Shown here: in pieces, positions 51,234-60,336 of the stretch
Layout: each line of letters begins with the position of its first letter
How positions within the stretch are numbered: position 1 is the stretch's first letter
Assembly: GCA_963740065.1 (NCBI GenBank)
Contig: CAVUCS010000006.1
Coordinates: 310,001 to 374,000 of the forward strand
DNA length: 64,000 nt
Origin: DASVDE01 sp963740065
GTDB lineage: Bacteria > Actinomycetota > Thermoleophilia > Solirubrobacterales > 70-9
Direction of reading: 5' to 3'
Program-made: the position numbers and the translations under genes
The notes under the pieces: generated by a model
What the model saw: the letters and a program-made list of their open reading frames with translations, nothing else
Databases searched by the model: none
What the model was told of the DNA's origin: nothing

Positions 51234-52067
51234 GTGAAGATCGCCTACCTCGGTCCGGCCGGCACCTTCACCGAGGATGCCTTGCTCGAAGCCGAGCGTG
51301 GCGATTTCGACCCCCTACGCACTCCGACGATCCACGACGCGATCCTCGCGGTTGAAGGCGGCGCCGCAGAGCGCGCGTTGGTCCCGTTCGAGAACTCGAT
51401 CGAGGGGTCGGTGCGCAGTACCCTGGACACCCTCGCCTTCGAGGCGAGAGCGGTGACGATCGTCGGTGAGCACGACTTCACCGTGCGCGCCCACCTGATC
51501 GCACGGGAGGGCGTCGACCTGACCGAGATCGAAGCAGTGATCTCCCACCCGCAGCCACTGGCGCAATGCGCTCGATTCCTCCGCGAGAACCTCCCGCAGG
51601 TTGAGCGGCGCAACGCCACCAGCACCGCGGCGGCGGTGCGCATGGTCGGCGAGTCGCCGAGGCCATGGGCGGCGATCGGCGCTCGCTCGGCGGCTGACCT
51701 CTACGACTGCTCAATCCTGCGCGAAGGGATCGAGGACGAGGCGGGCAACGTCACTCGCTTTGTCTGGATCGCCCCGGAAGGGACCGAGCCGGTCGGGCGC
51801 GGGAGCGCCTGGAAAACCTCCTTGGTTTTCTCGGAACTGGGCGAGGATCACCCGGGCGCGCTCGTCGAAGCCCTCCAAGAATTCTCCTCTCGCGATGTAA
51901 ACCTCTCGCGCATCGAATCGCGGCCGATGCGGCTCGGGCTGGGCCGCTACATGTTCTTCTGCGACCTCGAGGGGGGGCTCGAAGAACCGCCCGTCGCCGC
52001 GGCCGTCGAGGCGCTCAGAACCAAGGCCGAGTCAGTGCGGATCCTGGGTTCGTATCCGGTGACGTAA
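51234..52067 (+). CDS. pheA: Prephenate dehydratase
   Basis: Converts prephenate to phenylpyruvate in phenylalanine synthesis. 277 residues: AYLGPAGTFTEDALLEAERG, VPFENSIEGSVRSTLDTLA, VISHPQPLAQCARFL, NATSTAAAVRMV and AIGARSAADLY in the catalytic part, then an ACT domain with the Phe-sensing ESRPMRLGLGRYMFF. No chorismate mutase domain is fused. TAGGAG precedes GTG 51234. Confidence 0.96.
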   Translation: MKIAYLGPAGTFTEDALLEAERGDFDPLRTPTIHDAILAVEGGAAERALVPFENSIEGSVRSTLDTLAFEARAVTIVGEHDFTVRAHLIAREGVDLTEIEAVISHPQPLAQCARFLRENLPQVERRNATSTAAAVRMVGESPRPWAAIGARSAADLYDCSILREGIEDEAGNVTRFVWIAPEGTEPVGRGSAWKTSLVFSELGEDHPGALVEALQEFSSRDVNLSRIESRPMRLGLGRYMFFCDLEGGLEEPPVAAAVEALRTKAESVRILGSYPVT

Positions 52068-52078
52068 ACCGGCCTGCG

Positions 52079-52084
52079 TAGAAT
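52079..52084 (+). promoter_or_regulatory. -10-like element before the HNH gene
   Basis: TAGAAT lies ten bases before ATG 52095, with no ribosome-binding site between. This fits a very short leader. Confidence 0.4.
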
Positions 52085-52094
52085 CCTCAGCACC

Positions 52095-52601
52095 ATGGCT
52101 CGTGTCTTGGTGCTTAACGCGACGTTTGAGCCGATCAACGTCTGCACGTTGAGGCGCGCCGCTGTGCTGCTCTTGAAGGAGAAGGCGGAGTTGCTCGAGC
52201 AGCAAGCGGGGGCGCTTCATTCCGAGCGCATGACAATGGAGAAGCCGGATGTGATTCGACTGGTGAACTACGTGCGGATTCCGCGTGAAGCTCATCGCAG
52301 GAAGATCACGCGCAGGGCTGTGCTTGCCAGGGACGCTTGGACTTGCCAGTACTGCGGATCGACCAAGTCGGGGCTGACCGTCGATCATGTGATTCCGAGA
52401 AGCCGAGGCGGCAGATCCGTCTGGGAGAACATCGTCGCCGCCTGCGCGAGCTGCAACCGCCGCAAGGGCAACCGCCTGCCCCGAGAAATTCAAATGCACC
52501 CAAGAACCCGCCCCAAAGCCCCGCCACCTACCGTCTTCATTCAAGTGGCGAGCCCGCGCATCCCCCCAGCCTGGGAGCAGTACCTGCCGGCAGCGGCCTA
52601 A
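52095..52601 (+). CDS. HNH endonuclease family protein
   Basis: 168 residues. The zinc/HNH core is CQYCGSTKSGLTVDHVIPRS, RGGRSVWENIVAACASCNRR, with the N-terminal VLVLNATFEPINVCTLRRA typical of a widespread chromosomal actinobacterial HNH family, usually not part of a restriction system. Its precise role is unknown. It overlaps gyrA tail-to-tail by four bases. Confidence 0.9.
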   Translation: MARVLVLNATFEPINVCTLRRAAVLLLKEKAELLEQQAGALHSERMTMEKPDVIRLVNYVRIPREAHRRKITRRAVLARDAWTCQYCGSTKSGLTVDHVIPRSRGGRSVWENIVAACASCNRRKGNRLPREIQMHPRTRPKAPPPTVFIQVASPRIPPAWEQYLPAAA

Positions 52602-55096
52602 GACTCGGGTAGTTCGTCCTGAGGCTCTTCGGCGGCCGGCGGGTCGTCGGATTCGACGACGAGGGCGACGGCACTGACTCTGTCGTCGTCCTTGATGTTC
52701 ATCACCTTGACGCCCTGGGTCGGCCGCCCCATCTGTGAGATGCCGTCGACGGAAGTGCGCTGGACCATTCCGTTTTGGGAGATGAAGAGGAGGTCTTGAT
52801 GCTCGCGGACGATCAGGGCGCCGACAATGCCTCCCTTCTTCTCGGTCAGCTTCGCGGTCAGCACACCTTTGGTCCCGCGACCCTTCACCGGGTACTCGGC
52901 CACCGGCGTCCGCTTGCCATAACCGTTGTCGGTGACGACGAACAGCTCGGTGTCGTCGCGTGCGATGTCCATCGCCAGCACCCGATTGCTTCTACCAGCA
53001 ACGTTCATGCCTTTGATCCCGCTGGTGTCACGCCCCATCGGGCGAACCAGGTTCTCCGAGAAACGCGAAGCGTGTCCGGAGTGGGAGACCATCAGGATGT
53101 CGTCGTCGCCCGATGTGAGTCGCACCTGGACCAGCTCGTCGCCCTCACGGACCTTGATCGCGATAATTCCGTCGGCGCGGATCGGCGTGTTGTAGGCGAG
53201 GAACTCCGTCTTCTTGATCTGCCCCTTGGCGGTGGCAAACGCGAGGTATTTGTTCTCTCTGAAGTCCCGGGTCGGGATCACGGCCATTACCTTCTCCCCT
53301 TCGCGCAGCGGCAAAAGGTTGACCAGGGCGCTGCCTTTCGCGGTTCGGGATCCCTCCGGCAACTCGTAGACCTTGAGCCGGTAGACCTTGCCGCGATTGG
53401 TGAAGAAGAGCAGGTAGTCGTGGGTCGAGCAGATGTGAAGGTGGGCGATGTAGTCGTTTTCCTTCATGTTCATCCCCATCACGCCGACGCCACCGCGGCG
53501 CTGTTGGCGGTAGGTGGCGAGAGGGAGGCGCTTGACGTAGCCCGAAGCGGTCAGTGAAATCACCATCTGCTGGTCGGCGATCATGTCCTCAATACCGACG
53601 TCGCCCTCGAAATGGGCCAACTCGGTGCGCCGCTCGTCGCCGTAAGACTCGACGACCTCGGCCAATTCTTCCTTGACCAGGCTCATCACCCGGGCCTCGT
53701 CCCCGAGGATCGTCCGCAGCTCTCCGATCCGCTCCATCAAGTCGCTGTGCTCGGCGCGGACTTTGTCGGCTTCGAGCGCGGTGAGGCGCTGCAAGCGCAT
53801 GTCGAGGATCGCCTGCGCCTGCTCCCGGGACAACTCGAATTTCTCGATCAGCCCGTCGCGCGCGTCGTCTGGGTTGGCCGAACCGCGGATCAGTCTGATC
53901 ACGGCATCGAGATTGTCGAGGGCGATAAGAAGCCCTTCGAGAATGTGGGCCCGGGCCTCGGCGCGGCGCAGCTCGTACTGGGTGCGGCGAGTGACGACTT
54001 CGCGTTGGTGCTGGACGTAGTGGTGGATCAGCTCCAGCAGGCTCAGGGTGCGCGGAACCCCGTCGACCAACGCCACCATGTTGGCGCCAAAGGTCGTCTG
54101 CATCGAGGTTTTTTTGTAGAGGTTGTTGAGAACAACCTTGGCCGGCGGCCCGCCGCGCTTCAGCTCAATAACCAAGCGCATTCCGGAGCGGTCGGACTCA
54201 TCGCGCAGGTCGGAGATCCCCTCCAATTTCTTGTCGCGGACGAGATCCGCGATCTTGGTGACCAAGCCACCTTCGCCGCCCTTCTTGACCATGAAGGGAA
54301 GCTCGGTGACGACGATCGCCTCCTTGCCGCCTTTGAGCGGCTCAACGTGCGCGCGAGCCCGCACCTTGATGCTGCCGCGACCCGAGGCGTAGGCATCGCG
54401 AATCCCCTCGCGGCTCATGATCCCGCCGCCGGGGAAGTCGGGGCCCTTGATGTGCTCCATCAGGCCCGCCATGTCGATCCCCGGTTCGTCGATGTAGGCG
54501 GTGACGGCGGCGGCGACCTCGCGCAGGTTGTGCGGCGGGATGTTGGTCGCCATCCCCACGGCGATTCCCGAGGTCCCGTTGACGAGCAGGTTCGGGAACC
54601 GCGCCGGCAGGATCAGCGGTTCCTGGGTGGACTCGTCGTAGTTGGGTCCGAAGTCGACCGTGTCTGCATCGATATCGCGCAGCAGCTCGGTCGCCAAGCG
54701 GCCCAGCCGCGCTTCGGTGTACCGCATGGCGGCGGCCGGATCGTCGTCGATCGACCCGAAGTTGCCCTGGCCGTCAACGAGCATGTAGCGCAGGGAAAAG
54801 TCCTGCGCCATCCGCACCAGCGTGTCGTAGATCGCCGAGTCGCCATGCGGGTGGTACTTACCCATCACCTCGCCGACGATGAAGGCGCACTTGCGGTACG
54901 CCCGAGTCGGCTGCAGCCCGATGTCGTGCATCGCGTAAAGGACCCGGCGGTGGACCGGCTTCAAGCCGTCCCGGACATCCGGCAACGCCCGCCCGACGAT
55001 CACGCTCATCGCGTAGTCGAGGTAGGACGAACGCATCTCCTTCTCGAGCTCGCGCTCCTCGATCCTGCCCGTCAGAGCCTCCAACCCGCCCTCCAT
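52598..55096 (-). CDS. gyrA: DNA gyrase subunit A
   Basis: 832 residues. It breaks and rejoins DNA through the catalytic Tyr in AAMRYTEARL. The quinolone-determining segment is HPHGDSAIYDTLVRMAQ, with Ser and Asp at the usual susceptibility positions. The C-terminal wrapping domain contains a GyrA-box QRRGGVG and six-blade repeats, ending in an acidic tail. A perfect AGGAGGT lies eight bases before the ATG. It is 12 bases downstream of gyrB. Confidence 0.98.
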   Translation of the reverse strand: MEGGLEALTGRIEERELEKEMRSSYLDYAMSVIVGRALPDVRDGLKPVHRRVLYAMHDIGLQPTRAYRKCAFIVGEVMGKYHPHGDSAIYDTLVRMAQDFSLRYMLVDGQGNFGSIDDDPAAAMRYTEARLGRLATELLRDIDADTVDFGPNYDESTQEPLILPARFPNLLVNGTSGIAVGMATNIPPHNLREVAAAVTAYIDEPGIDMAGLMEHIKGPDFPGGGIMSREGIRDAYASGRGSIKVRARAHVEPLKGGKEAIVVTELPFMVKKGGEGGLVTKIADLVRDKKLEGISDLRDESDRSGMRLVIELKRGGPPAKVVLNNLYKKTSMQTTFGANMVALVDGVPRTLSLLELIHHYVQHQREVVTRRTQYELRRAEARAHILEGLLIALDNLDAVIRLIRGSANPDDARDGLIEKFELSREQAQAILDMRLQRLTALEADKVRAEHSDLMERIGELRTILGDEARVMSLVKEELAEVVESYGDERRTELAHFEGDVGIEDMIADQQMVISLTASGYVKRLPLATYRQQRRGGVGVMGMNMKENDYIAHLHICSTHDYLLFFTNRGKVYRLKVYELPEGSRTAKGSALVNLLPLREGEKVMAVIPTRDFRENKYLAFATAKGQIKKTEFLAYNTPIRADGIIAIKVREGDELVQVRLTSGDDDILMVSHSGHASRFSENLVRPMGRDTSGIKGMNVAGRSNRVLAMDIARDDTELFVVTDNGYGKRTPVAEYPVKGRGTKGVLTAKLTEKKGGIVGALIVREHQDLLFISQNGMVQRTSVDGISQMGRPTQGVKVMNIKDDDRVSAVALVVESDDPPAAEEPQDELPES

Positions 55097-55108
55097 CAGC
55101 GATACCTC

Positions 55109-57526
55109 CTAGACATCGAGGAACCTGACTTCCTTGGCGTGGGCCTCAATGAAATTGCGACGTGGCTCCACCTGATCGCCCATCAACATAGAAAAGATTT
55201 GGTCGGCGGCGGTCGCGTCCTCGAGAGTGACCCGCGCCAGGGTTCGAGAGGCGGGGTCCATCGTCGTCTCGCGCAACTGGTCAGCGTTCATCTCACCCAA
55301 TCCCTTGAAGCGGGTCAGCTGCGTGCCATGCCGGGCAAGCTCAAGCACAGCGCCGCGCAAAGCCTGAAAGGAGATCGCGTCTTTGGTGCGGCCGGCGAAG
55401 CGAACCTCGAAGGGTGGGCGGCCCACCTGCTTCAGCAGCGACCCGTGAACCTCAACGAACTTGCGGTAGTCGTGCTGATCGAATAGCGCCTTCGGCAGCC
55501 GGTGAGTGCGCGCGAGCCCGCTCTTGCGTTCGATTGCCTTGACCACCAAACAGTCGTCTGAATCGTCGAGCACTTCGGTCTCGAACGGGTCTCCCTCCGC
55601 AACTCCGCGGGAGAGAACTCTGCGGCCTTCGGCGATCGTCGCGACCTCTTCGTCGAGCAAGCTCGACTCTTCCAGGAAGCGCACCGTCTCGTGGCCATAC
55701 TCGGCCTGCAGGGAGGAACCCCAGCCTTCGTACTCCTTGGAGCGCCGCACGTAGGTCTGCCAGCGACTCTTGCTCAGCTTCTTGGATGCGCCGTTGGCGT
55801 CGATCAGCTCGAAGTCCTCGAGTTTGTCCCGCAGCAGCAGCTCCTCCAGCTCGGATTCGCGTTCGAGGTAAGTCTCTTGGTTGCCCTGCTTCACCCGGTA
55901 GAGGGGCGGTTTGGCGATGTAGACGTAGCCGGCGTCGATCAGCTCCGGCATCTGTCGATAGAGGAAGGTCAGCACCAAGGTGCGGATGTGGGCTCCGTCG
56001 ACGTCAGCGTCCGTCGCCATCACAATTTTGTGGTACCGCGCGTCCTCCAAGTTGAACTCGTCGTGGACGCCGGTACCGATCGCGGTGATCAGCGCCTGGA
56101 TCTCGTTGTTGGCCAGCACCTTGTCGATGCGGCTCTTCTCGACGTTGATGATCTTCCCGCGCAGCGGCAGAACCGCCTGGGTCGAGCGGTCGCGGGCCTG
56201 CTTCGCCGAGCCGCCGGCCGAGTCTCCCTCGACCACGAACAGCTCCGCGTCGCGCGGGTCCTTGACCGTACAGTCGGCGAGCTTCCCCGGCAGGGTCGAA
56301 TTCTCCAGCGCCGACTTGCGGCGGGTGAGGTCTCGGGCTTTGCGGGCCGCGTCGCGGGCTCGCGAGGCATCGATTGCCTTGGTGATGACGCGACGGGCCT
56401 CGCCGGGATTCTCTTCGAAGAACTCCGCCAGCTTGCGATTGACGGTCTCCTCGACCAGGCCGCGAATCGGCGGGTTGCCGAGTTTGGTCTTCGTCTGGCC
56501 TTCGAACTGGGGGTCGTGCAGCTTCACCGAGATCACCGCGGTCAGGCCCTCGCGCACATCCTCGCCGGCCAGATTCGGGTCTCTCTCCTTCAGTAGCCCT
56601 CTGCCGCGAGCATAGGCGTTGAGCGTTCGGGTCAGCGCCGATCGAAAGCCGGAGAGGTGGGTGCCCCCCTCGTGCGTATTGATGTTGTTGGCGAAGCTGA
56701 AGATCGACTCCTGATACGAGGAGTTCCACTGCATCGCCAGCTCGACCTGGCCTTCATCCTCCTCCCCTTCGAAGAAGATCACCTTTCTGTGCAACGAGTC
56801 CTTGTTCTCGTTGAGATGGCGGACGAAGTCCTCGATCCCCCCCTCGTACTGGAAGGTGACGCTGTTGGTCTGGCCACGCTCGTCGACCAACTCGATTCTT
56901 AAGCCGCGGGTGAGGAAGGCGGTCTCGCGCAGCCGCTCGGCGAGAGTCTGGAAGTCGAACTCGATCTCCTCGAAGATCTCGAGATCCGGGAGGAAGGTGA
57001 TCGTGGTGCCGTGATCCTTCGTCGGCGCGCCCTTAAACAGGTCCGCCTGCGGCTTGCCCCGCTCGTAGTCCTGGGTCCAGACGTTGCCGTCGGTGCTGAT
57101 CTCCAGGTGCAGGCGCTCCGAAAGCGCGTTGACGACGGAGACGCCGACACCGTGCAGGCCACCGGAGATCTTGTAGCCGCCGCCCTCGCCGAACTTGCCG
57201 CCGGCGTGCAGAACGGTGAGCACCACCTCGGCTGCCGGGCGGCCCTCCTTCTTCATCATCTCGACCGGGATCCCGCGGCCGTTGTCGCTGACCGTGCAGC
57301 TGTGGTCGGGGTGCAGGACCACGCGGACGCTGTCGCAGTGGCCGGCGAGCGCCTCATCGACGGAGTTGTCCACCACCTCGTAAACGAGATGGTGGAGACC
57401 CCGAGGGCCGGTCGAGCCGATGTACATGCCGGGCCGCTTGCGAACCGCCTCCAGACCTTCGAGGACGGTGATGTCCTTGGCGCCATAGGACTCGGAGCCC
57501 TGCGCGGCCTTCTTCTTCTCAGGCAA
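55109..57526 (-). CDS. gyrB: DNA gyrase subunit B, long form with an insert in the Toprim/tail region
   Basis: 805 residues. The GHKL ATPase (ENSVDEALAGH-type VVDNSVDEALAGH, DNGRGIPVEM, GGLHGVGVSVVNALS), transducer, and Toprim domain (VEGDSAGGSAKQARDR, TDADVDGAHIRTLV) are complete. About 170 residues (from YLERESELEEL to about SFQALRGAVLEL) lie between PPLYRVKQGNQ and RFKGLGEMN. Such an insert is typical of Gram-negative GyrB, whereas most actinobacterial proteins are about 640-715 residues. The start is TTG 57526 with AAGGG five bases upstream. Confidence 0.97.
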   Translation of the reverse strand: MPEKKKAAQGSESYGAKDITVLEGLEAVRKRPGMYIGSTGPRGLHHLVYEVVDNSVDEALAGHCDSVRVVLHPDHSCTVSDNGRGIPVEMMKKEGRPAAEVVLTVLHAGGKFGEGGGYKISGGLHGVGVSVVNALSERLHLEISTDGNVWTQDYERGKPQADLFKGAPTKDHGTTITFLPDLEIFEEIEFDFQTLAERLRETAFLTRGLRIELVDERGQTNSVTFQYEGGIEDFVRHLNENKDSLHRKVIFFEGEEDEGQVELAMQWNSSYQESIFSFANNINTHEGGTHLSGFRSALTRTLNAYARGRGLLKERDPNLAGEDVREGLTAVISVKLHDPQFEGQTKTKLGNPPIRGLVEETVNRKLAEFFEENPGEARRVITKAIDASRARDAARKARDLTRRKSALENSTLPGKLADCTVKDPRDAELFVVEGDSAGGSAKQARDRSTQAVLPLRGKIINVEKSRIDKVLANNEIQALITAIGTGVHDEFNLEDARYHKIVMATDADVDGAHIRTLVLTFLYRQMPELIDAGYVYIAKPPLYRVKQGNQETYLERESELEELLLRDKLEDFELIDANGASKKLSKSRWQTYVRRSKEYEGWGSSLQAEYGHETVRFLEESSLLDEEVATIAEGRRVLSRGVAEGDPFETEVLDDSDDCLVVKAIERKSGLARTHRLPKALFDQHDYRKFVEVHGSLLKQVGRPPFEVRFAGRTKDAISFQALRGAVLELARHGTQLTRFKGLGEMNADQLRETTMDPASRTLARVTLEDATAADQIFSMLMGDQVEPRRNFIEAHAKEVRFLDV

Positions 57527-57684
57527 TTAGACCCTTCCGGTTCTCAATAGAAAACCCCGACCGCCTGGGACCTGCGCCACGGGGGATCAGGGCAGAAACA
57601 CGCTGAACGCAAGGATACCAGTTCGGACCCCTGGAAAGCCGTGTCAATTTATTGAAAATCCCTGCAAATCATGGATAAACGCAA

Positions 57685-57990
57685 CTAAAGGGAATCGTTT
57701 TTCACACGAAACCGCAAAGTCTCTGGCGCTTGTTCCCCCAGTTGCTCTCTCAACCGCTCCAGGAGTTGCCTCTGCATCAGGTCCAACTCCTGTGCCCAGA
57801 CCGAGTCGGCACAGTTGACGACGAGCTCGCCATCGCGTTCGGAGACGGGTTCGGAGACGGCCGCCACCCCCTCCCCAACGGCCGTGGCCCACGCCGCTTG
57901 CGCCGCCGCCAATCTTGTCTTCGGCGCCGCTTGCTGGAGGGCGACCTGTAGCGCCGCGGAAGCTGGCCGAGGGGCGCGGCGATGAGTCAC
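57685..57990 (-). CDS. dciA: DUF721/DciA-family protein
   Basis: 101 residues. AQAAWATAVGEGVAAVSEPV, LVVNCADSVWAQELDLMQRQ and PETLRFRV match the DciA core, a helicase-loading factor found between recF and gyrB in many actinobacteria. It starts at GTG 57990 in a GTGA overlap with recF. Confidence 0.88.
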   Translation of the reverse strand: MTHRRAPRPASAALQVALQQAAPKTRLAAAQAAWATAVGEGVAAVSEPVSERDGELVVNCADSVWAQELDLMQRQLLERLREQLGEQAPETLRFRVKNDSL

Positions 57991-59084
57991 GCGGCGGCCG
58001 CGTGTTGGGGGGCAAGGAGATCCTCCATGCGGACCACCCCATCGACGGCGGCGGCTGGGACCGACTCCTCGTCGGCCGCCGTGATCAACGCCTGGCCCCC
58101 TCGCTGGAGCCGCTCGACCAAGCGCTCGCGGCGCTCGGGGTCCAACTCACTCATCACGTCGTCGAGCAACATCAGCGGAGCGACTCGGCGGGCCTCCAGC
58201 AGCGCGTCCCGTTCCGCGAAGAGCAGGGCGAGGAGTGCGGCGCGCTGCTGTCCCTGCGATCCGTAGCGCCGCAACGAACGGCCATCGAGGGAGATCTTCA
58301 GCTCGTCGAGATGCGGTCCCCAAGAGCAACGCCCGAGCTTCAAGTCGGCTTCACGACGCTGACTCAAGCCTTCACGCAGGTCGGCCGGCGAGCCGGTGGC
58401 CCGGGGCGCGTAAGTCAGCGAAGCATCTCCTTTCAATCCAAGGTCGCTCGCGGCCTCGGCGAATGCTCTCGCCAACTCCTCCACCGCTTCCGCGCGAGCG
58501 GCGATCAGCGGCGCGGCCGCCTCGGCCAGGCTCGCGTCCCAGACCTCCAACTCTCCCGCGGCCGCGTAGCCGGCGGAGACCCGGGAAAGCAAAGCGTTCC
58601 GCTGTGCCAGCACCTGGCCGTAGCGCTGTCGCAATTCCGACCGCGAGGGCCAGCGAGCAGCGACGAAGAGGTCCAGGTGAGCGCGCCGCTCAGCAGGTGG
58701 GCCCTTAACCAGAGTGAGCCGGTCGGGAGAGAAAACGGCAACCGGCGGGCGGTGCCGAACGAGAGTCGCCGGATCGGCCGGACTGCCATCCAAAAGATGG
58801 CGGCGTCCCTCCGCCCGACTGACCGAAGCGAGCAACCGTCGGCGCGTGCCGTCTTCAGCCGAGATGACCACCTCCGCGCGGGCCAACGCCGCGCCAAAGG
58901 GGATCAACTCGCGCCGGTCAGAGGTGCGAAACGAGCGGCCGGTGAGCCCGAAGTAAAGGGCCTCGAGAAGATTTGTCTTGCCGATGCCGTTGGGACCGAC
59001 GAGGCTAGTTATCCCCGTTGTCGGCTCCACTTGCACGTCTTCGAGGCTGCGCAGCGGCCTCGCTTCGACGGCGGTGACCAGCAC
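57987..59084 (-). CDS. recF: DNA replication and repair protein RecF
   Basis: 365 residues. Walker A GPNGIGKTNLLEALYF, the ABC-type signature near GSQGQQRAALLALLFAERDA, and Walker B PLMLLDDVMSELDPERRERL are present. RecF helps RecFOR load RecA at gaps. It sits 11 bases downstream of dnaN. The C terminus is Ala-rich and overlaps dciA. Confidence 0.96.
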   Translation of the reverse strand: MLVTAVEARPLRSLEDVQVEPTTGITSLVGPNGIGKTNLLEALYFGLTGRSFRTSDRRELIPFGAALARAEVVISAEDGTRRRLLASVSRAEGRRHLLDGSPADPATLVRHRPPVAVFSPDRLTLVKGPPAERRAHLDLFVAARWPSRSELRQRYGQVLAQRNALLSRVSAGYAAAGELEVWDASLAEAAAPLIAARAEAVEELARAFAEAASDLGLKGDASLTYAPRATGSPADLREGLSQRREADLKLGRCSWGPHLDELKISLDGRSLRRYGSQGQQRAALLALLFAERDALLEARRVAPLMLLDDVMSELDPERRERLVERLQRGGQALITAADEESVPAAAVDGVVRMEDLLAPQHAAAA

Positions 59085-59095
59085 CGGCCCTGCCC

Positions 59096-60202
59096 TCAGA
59101 CGTTGAGCCGGATGGGCATCACCAGATAGCGGAAGTCCTCGTTGTCGACCGGCTGCAGCAACCCCGGGCGCAGTGGGGAGATCAAACGCAGGACGATCTC
59201 ATCGCCTTCGACACTCTCGATTCCCTCCTTCAGGAACTCGGGGTTGAAGCCGATTTCCAGCGGCTCACCTTCGAAGGCGGCCGGCATCGTCTCCTTCGCG
59301 TCGCCGACGTCGGGTGTCTCCGCCGCGACGGTTAGCTCGCCGGTCGCGAATGCGAAGCGCAGCGGGGCATTGCGCTGAGCGAGCTGACTGACCCGTCTGG
59401 CGACCTCGAGGAAGTCGGCTCGTGGCAGGCGCACGTCGTGTTCGTAGGACTCCGGAAGAAGTTGTCGAAAGTTGGGGAACTGGCCTTCGATCAGCCTCGT
59501 ATTGAGGACGATCGACCCTGCCTTGAACACCGCCTGGTTACGCAGCAGAACAACCGAAACCTCTTCAACTTCCTCGGCGGCGAGAATCCGCGCCAGCTCT
59601 CTCAATGCCCGCGCCGGGATATTGGCCTCCAGCTCACCGCCGATCTCGGCATCCAACTCCGTCCGCTTCACCGCCAGGCGGTAGGAATCGGTGGCAACCA
59701 TCGTCATCTCTCTACCTCTGGCGGAGACGAGCACTCCGGTCAACACCGGCCGCATGTCGTCGCGTGAGGCTGCGCGAGCGACGACATCGACGGTCTGCGC
59801 CAACGCCGCGGCGGGAATTCTCAGCGGTTCGCCCTCTTCCTCGGGGAACTTGGGAAAGTCTTCGGCGGGCAAGGTGCGGAGGTGGAAGCTGGAGCCGCCG
59901 CAGCGGATTTCGACATCGTGCTCGGACTCTCGCGTCTCGATCTCAACCGTGGCTTCGGGTAGTGAGCGGGAGATCTCCGAGAGAAGCCGGCCCGGGAGCA
60001 ACGCCGAGCCCTCTCCGTCAACTTCGGCGTCAAGGCGCGTTTCGAGTCCCATCTCCAAATCGGTTGCGCGCAAGGCGACGACGCCGTCGGCAACCGTGAC
60101 GAGGACTCCCGAGAGCGATTGGGTCGCGGCTCGGTTTGAAACGGCTCGGGAGACAACTGAGAGCTTGGAGACAAGTTCTTCGCGTTTGATGGTCAGCTTC
60201 AA
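59096..60202 (-). CDS. dnaN: DNA polymerase III beta subunit (sliding clamp)
   Basis: 368 residues, three clamp domains. MKLTIKREELVSKLSVVSRA begins domain 1, domain 2 includes RPVLTGVLVSARGREMTMVA with TDSYRLAVKR, and the C terminus NEDFRYLVMPIRL is the partner-binding end. The start is TTG 60202. The gene keeps the usual dnaA-dnaN-recF order. Confidence 0.97.
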   Translation of the reverse strand: MKLTIKREELVSKLSVVSRAVSNRAATQSLSGVLVTVADGVVALRATDLEMGLETRLDAEVDGEGSALLPGRLLSEISRSLPEATVEIETRESEHDVEIRCGGSSFHLRTLPAEDFPKFPEEEGEPLRIPAAALAQTVDVVARAASRDDMRPVLTGVLVSARGREMTMVATDSYRLAVKRTELDAEIGGELEANIPARALRELARILAAEEVEEVSVVLLRNQAVFKAGSIVLNTRLIEGQFPNFRQLLPESYEHDVRLPRADFLEVARRVSQLAQRNAPLRFAFATGELTVAAETPDVGDAKETMPAAFEGEPLEIGFNPEFLKEGIESVEGDEIVLRLISPLRPGLLQPVDNEDFRYLVMPIRLNV

Positions 60203-60336
60203 GTGGTGAATGCCTTCTTGGTTGATTTAGGACCTGTGGAAAAAGTCGCGAAAGGGACCGTTTTGGCCCCGTAAAGCGATTTGCCGGTTGTGGAGAGAAC
60301 TGTGGGCGGGCACGATTCTTACAGCGGCGTCGGCTG
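60203..60336. other. dnaA-dnaN intergenic region, candidate part of oriC
   Basis: This 134-base gap has three TGTGG-starting 9-mers on one strand: TGTGGAAAA (60235-60243), TGTGGAGAG (60289-60297) and TGTGGGCGG (60301-60309). The first is one mismatch from the DnaA box complement TGTGGATAA. Position next to dnaA supports an origin role, but the boxes are weak and few. Confidence 0.35.

Noticed and set aside
52095..52601. Restriction or homing endonuclease
   Set aside because: This HNH family is a widespread stand-alone chromosomal gene. There is no methyltransferase or intron context.
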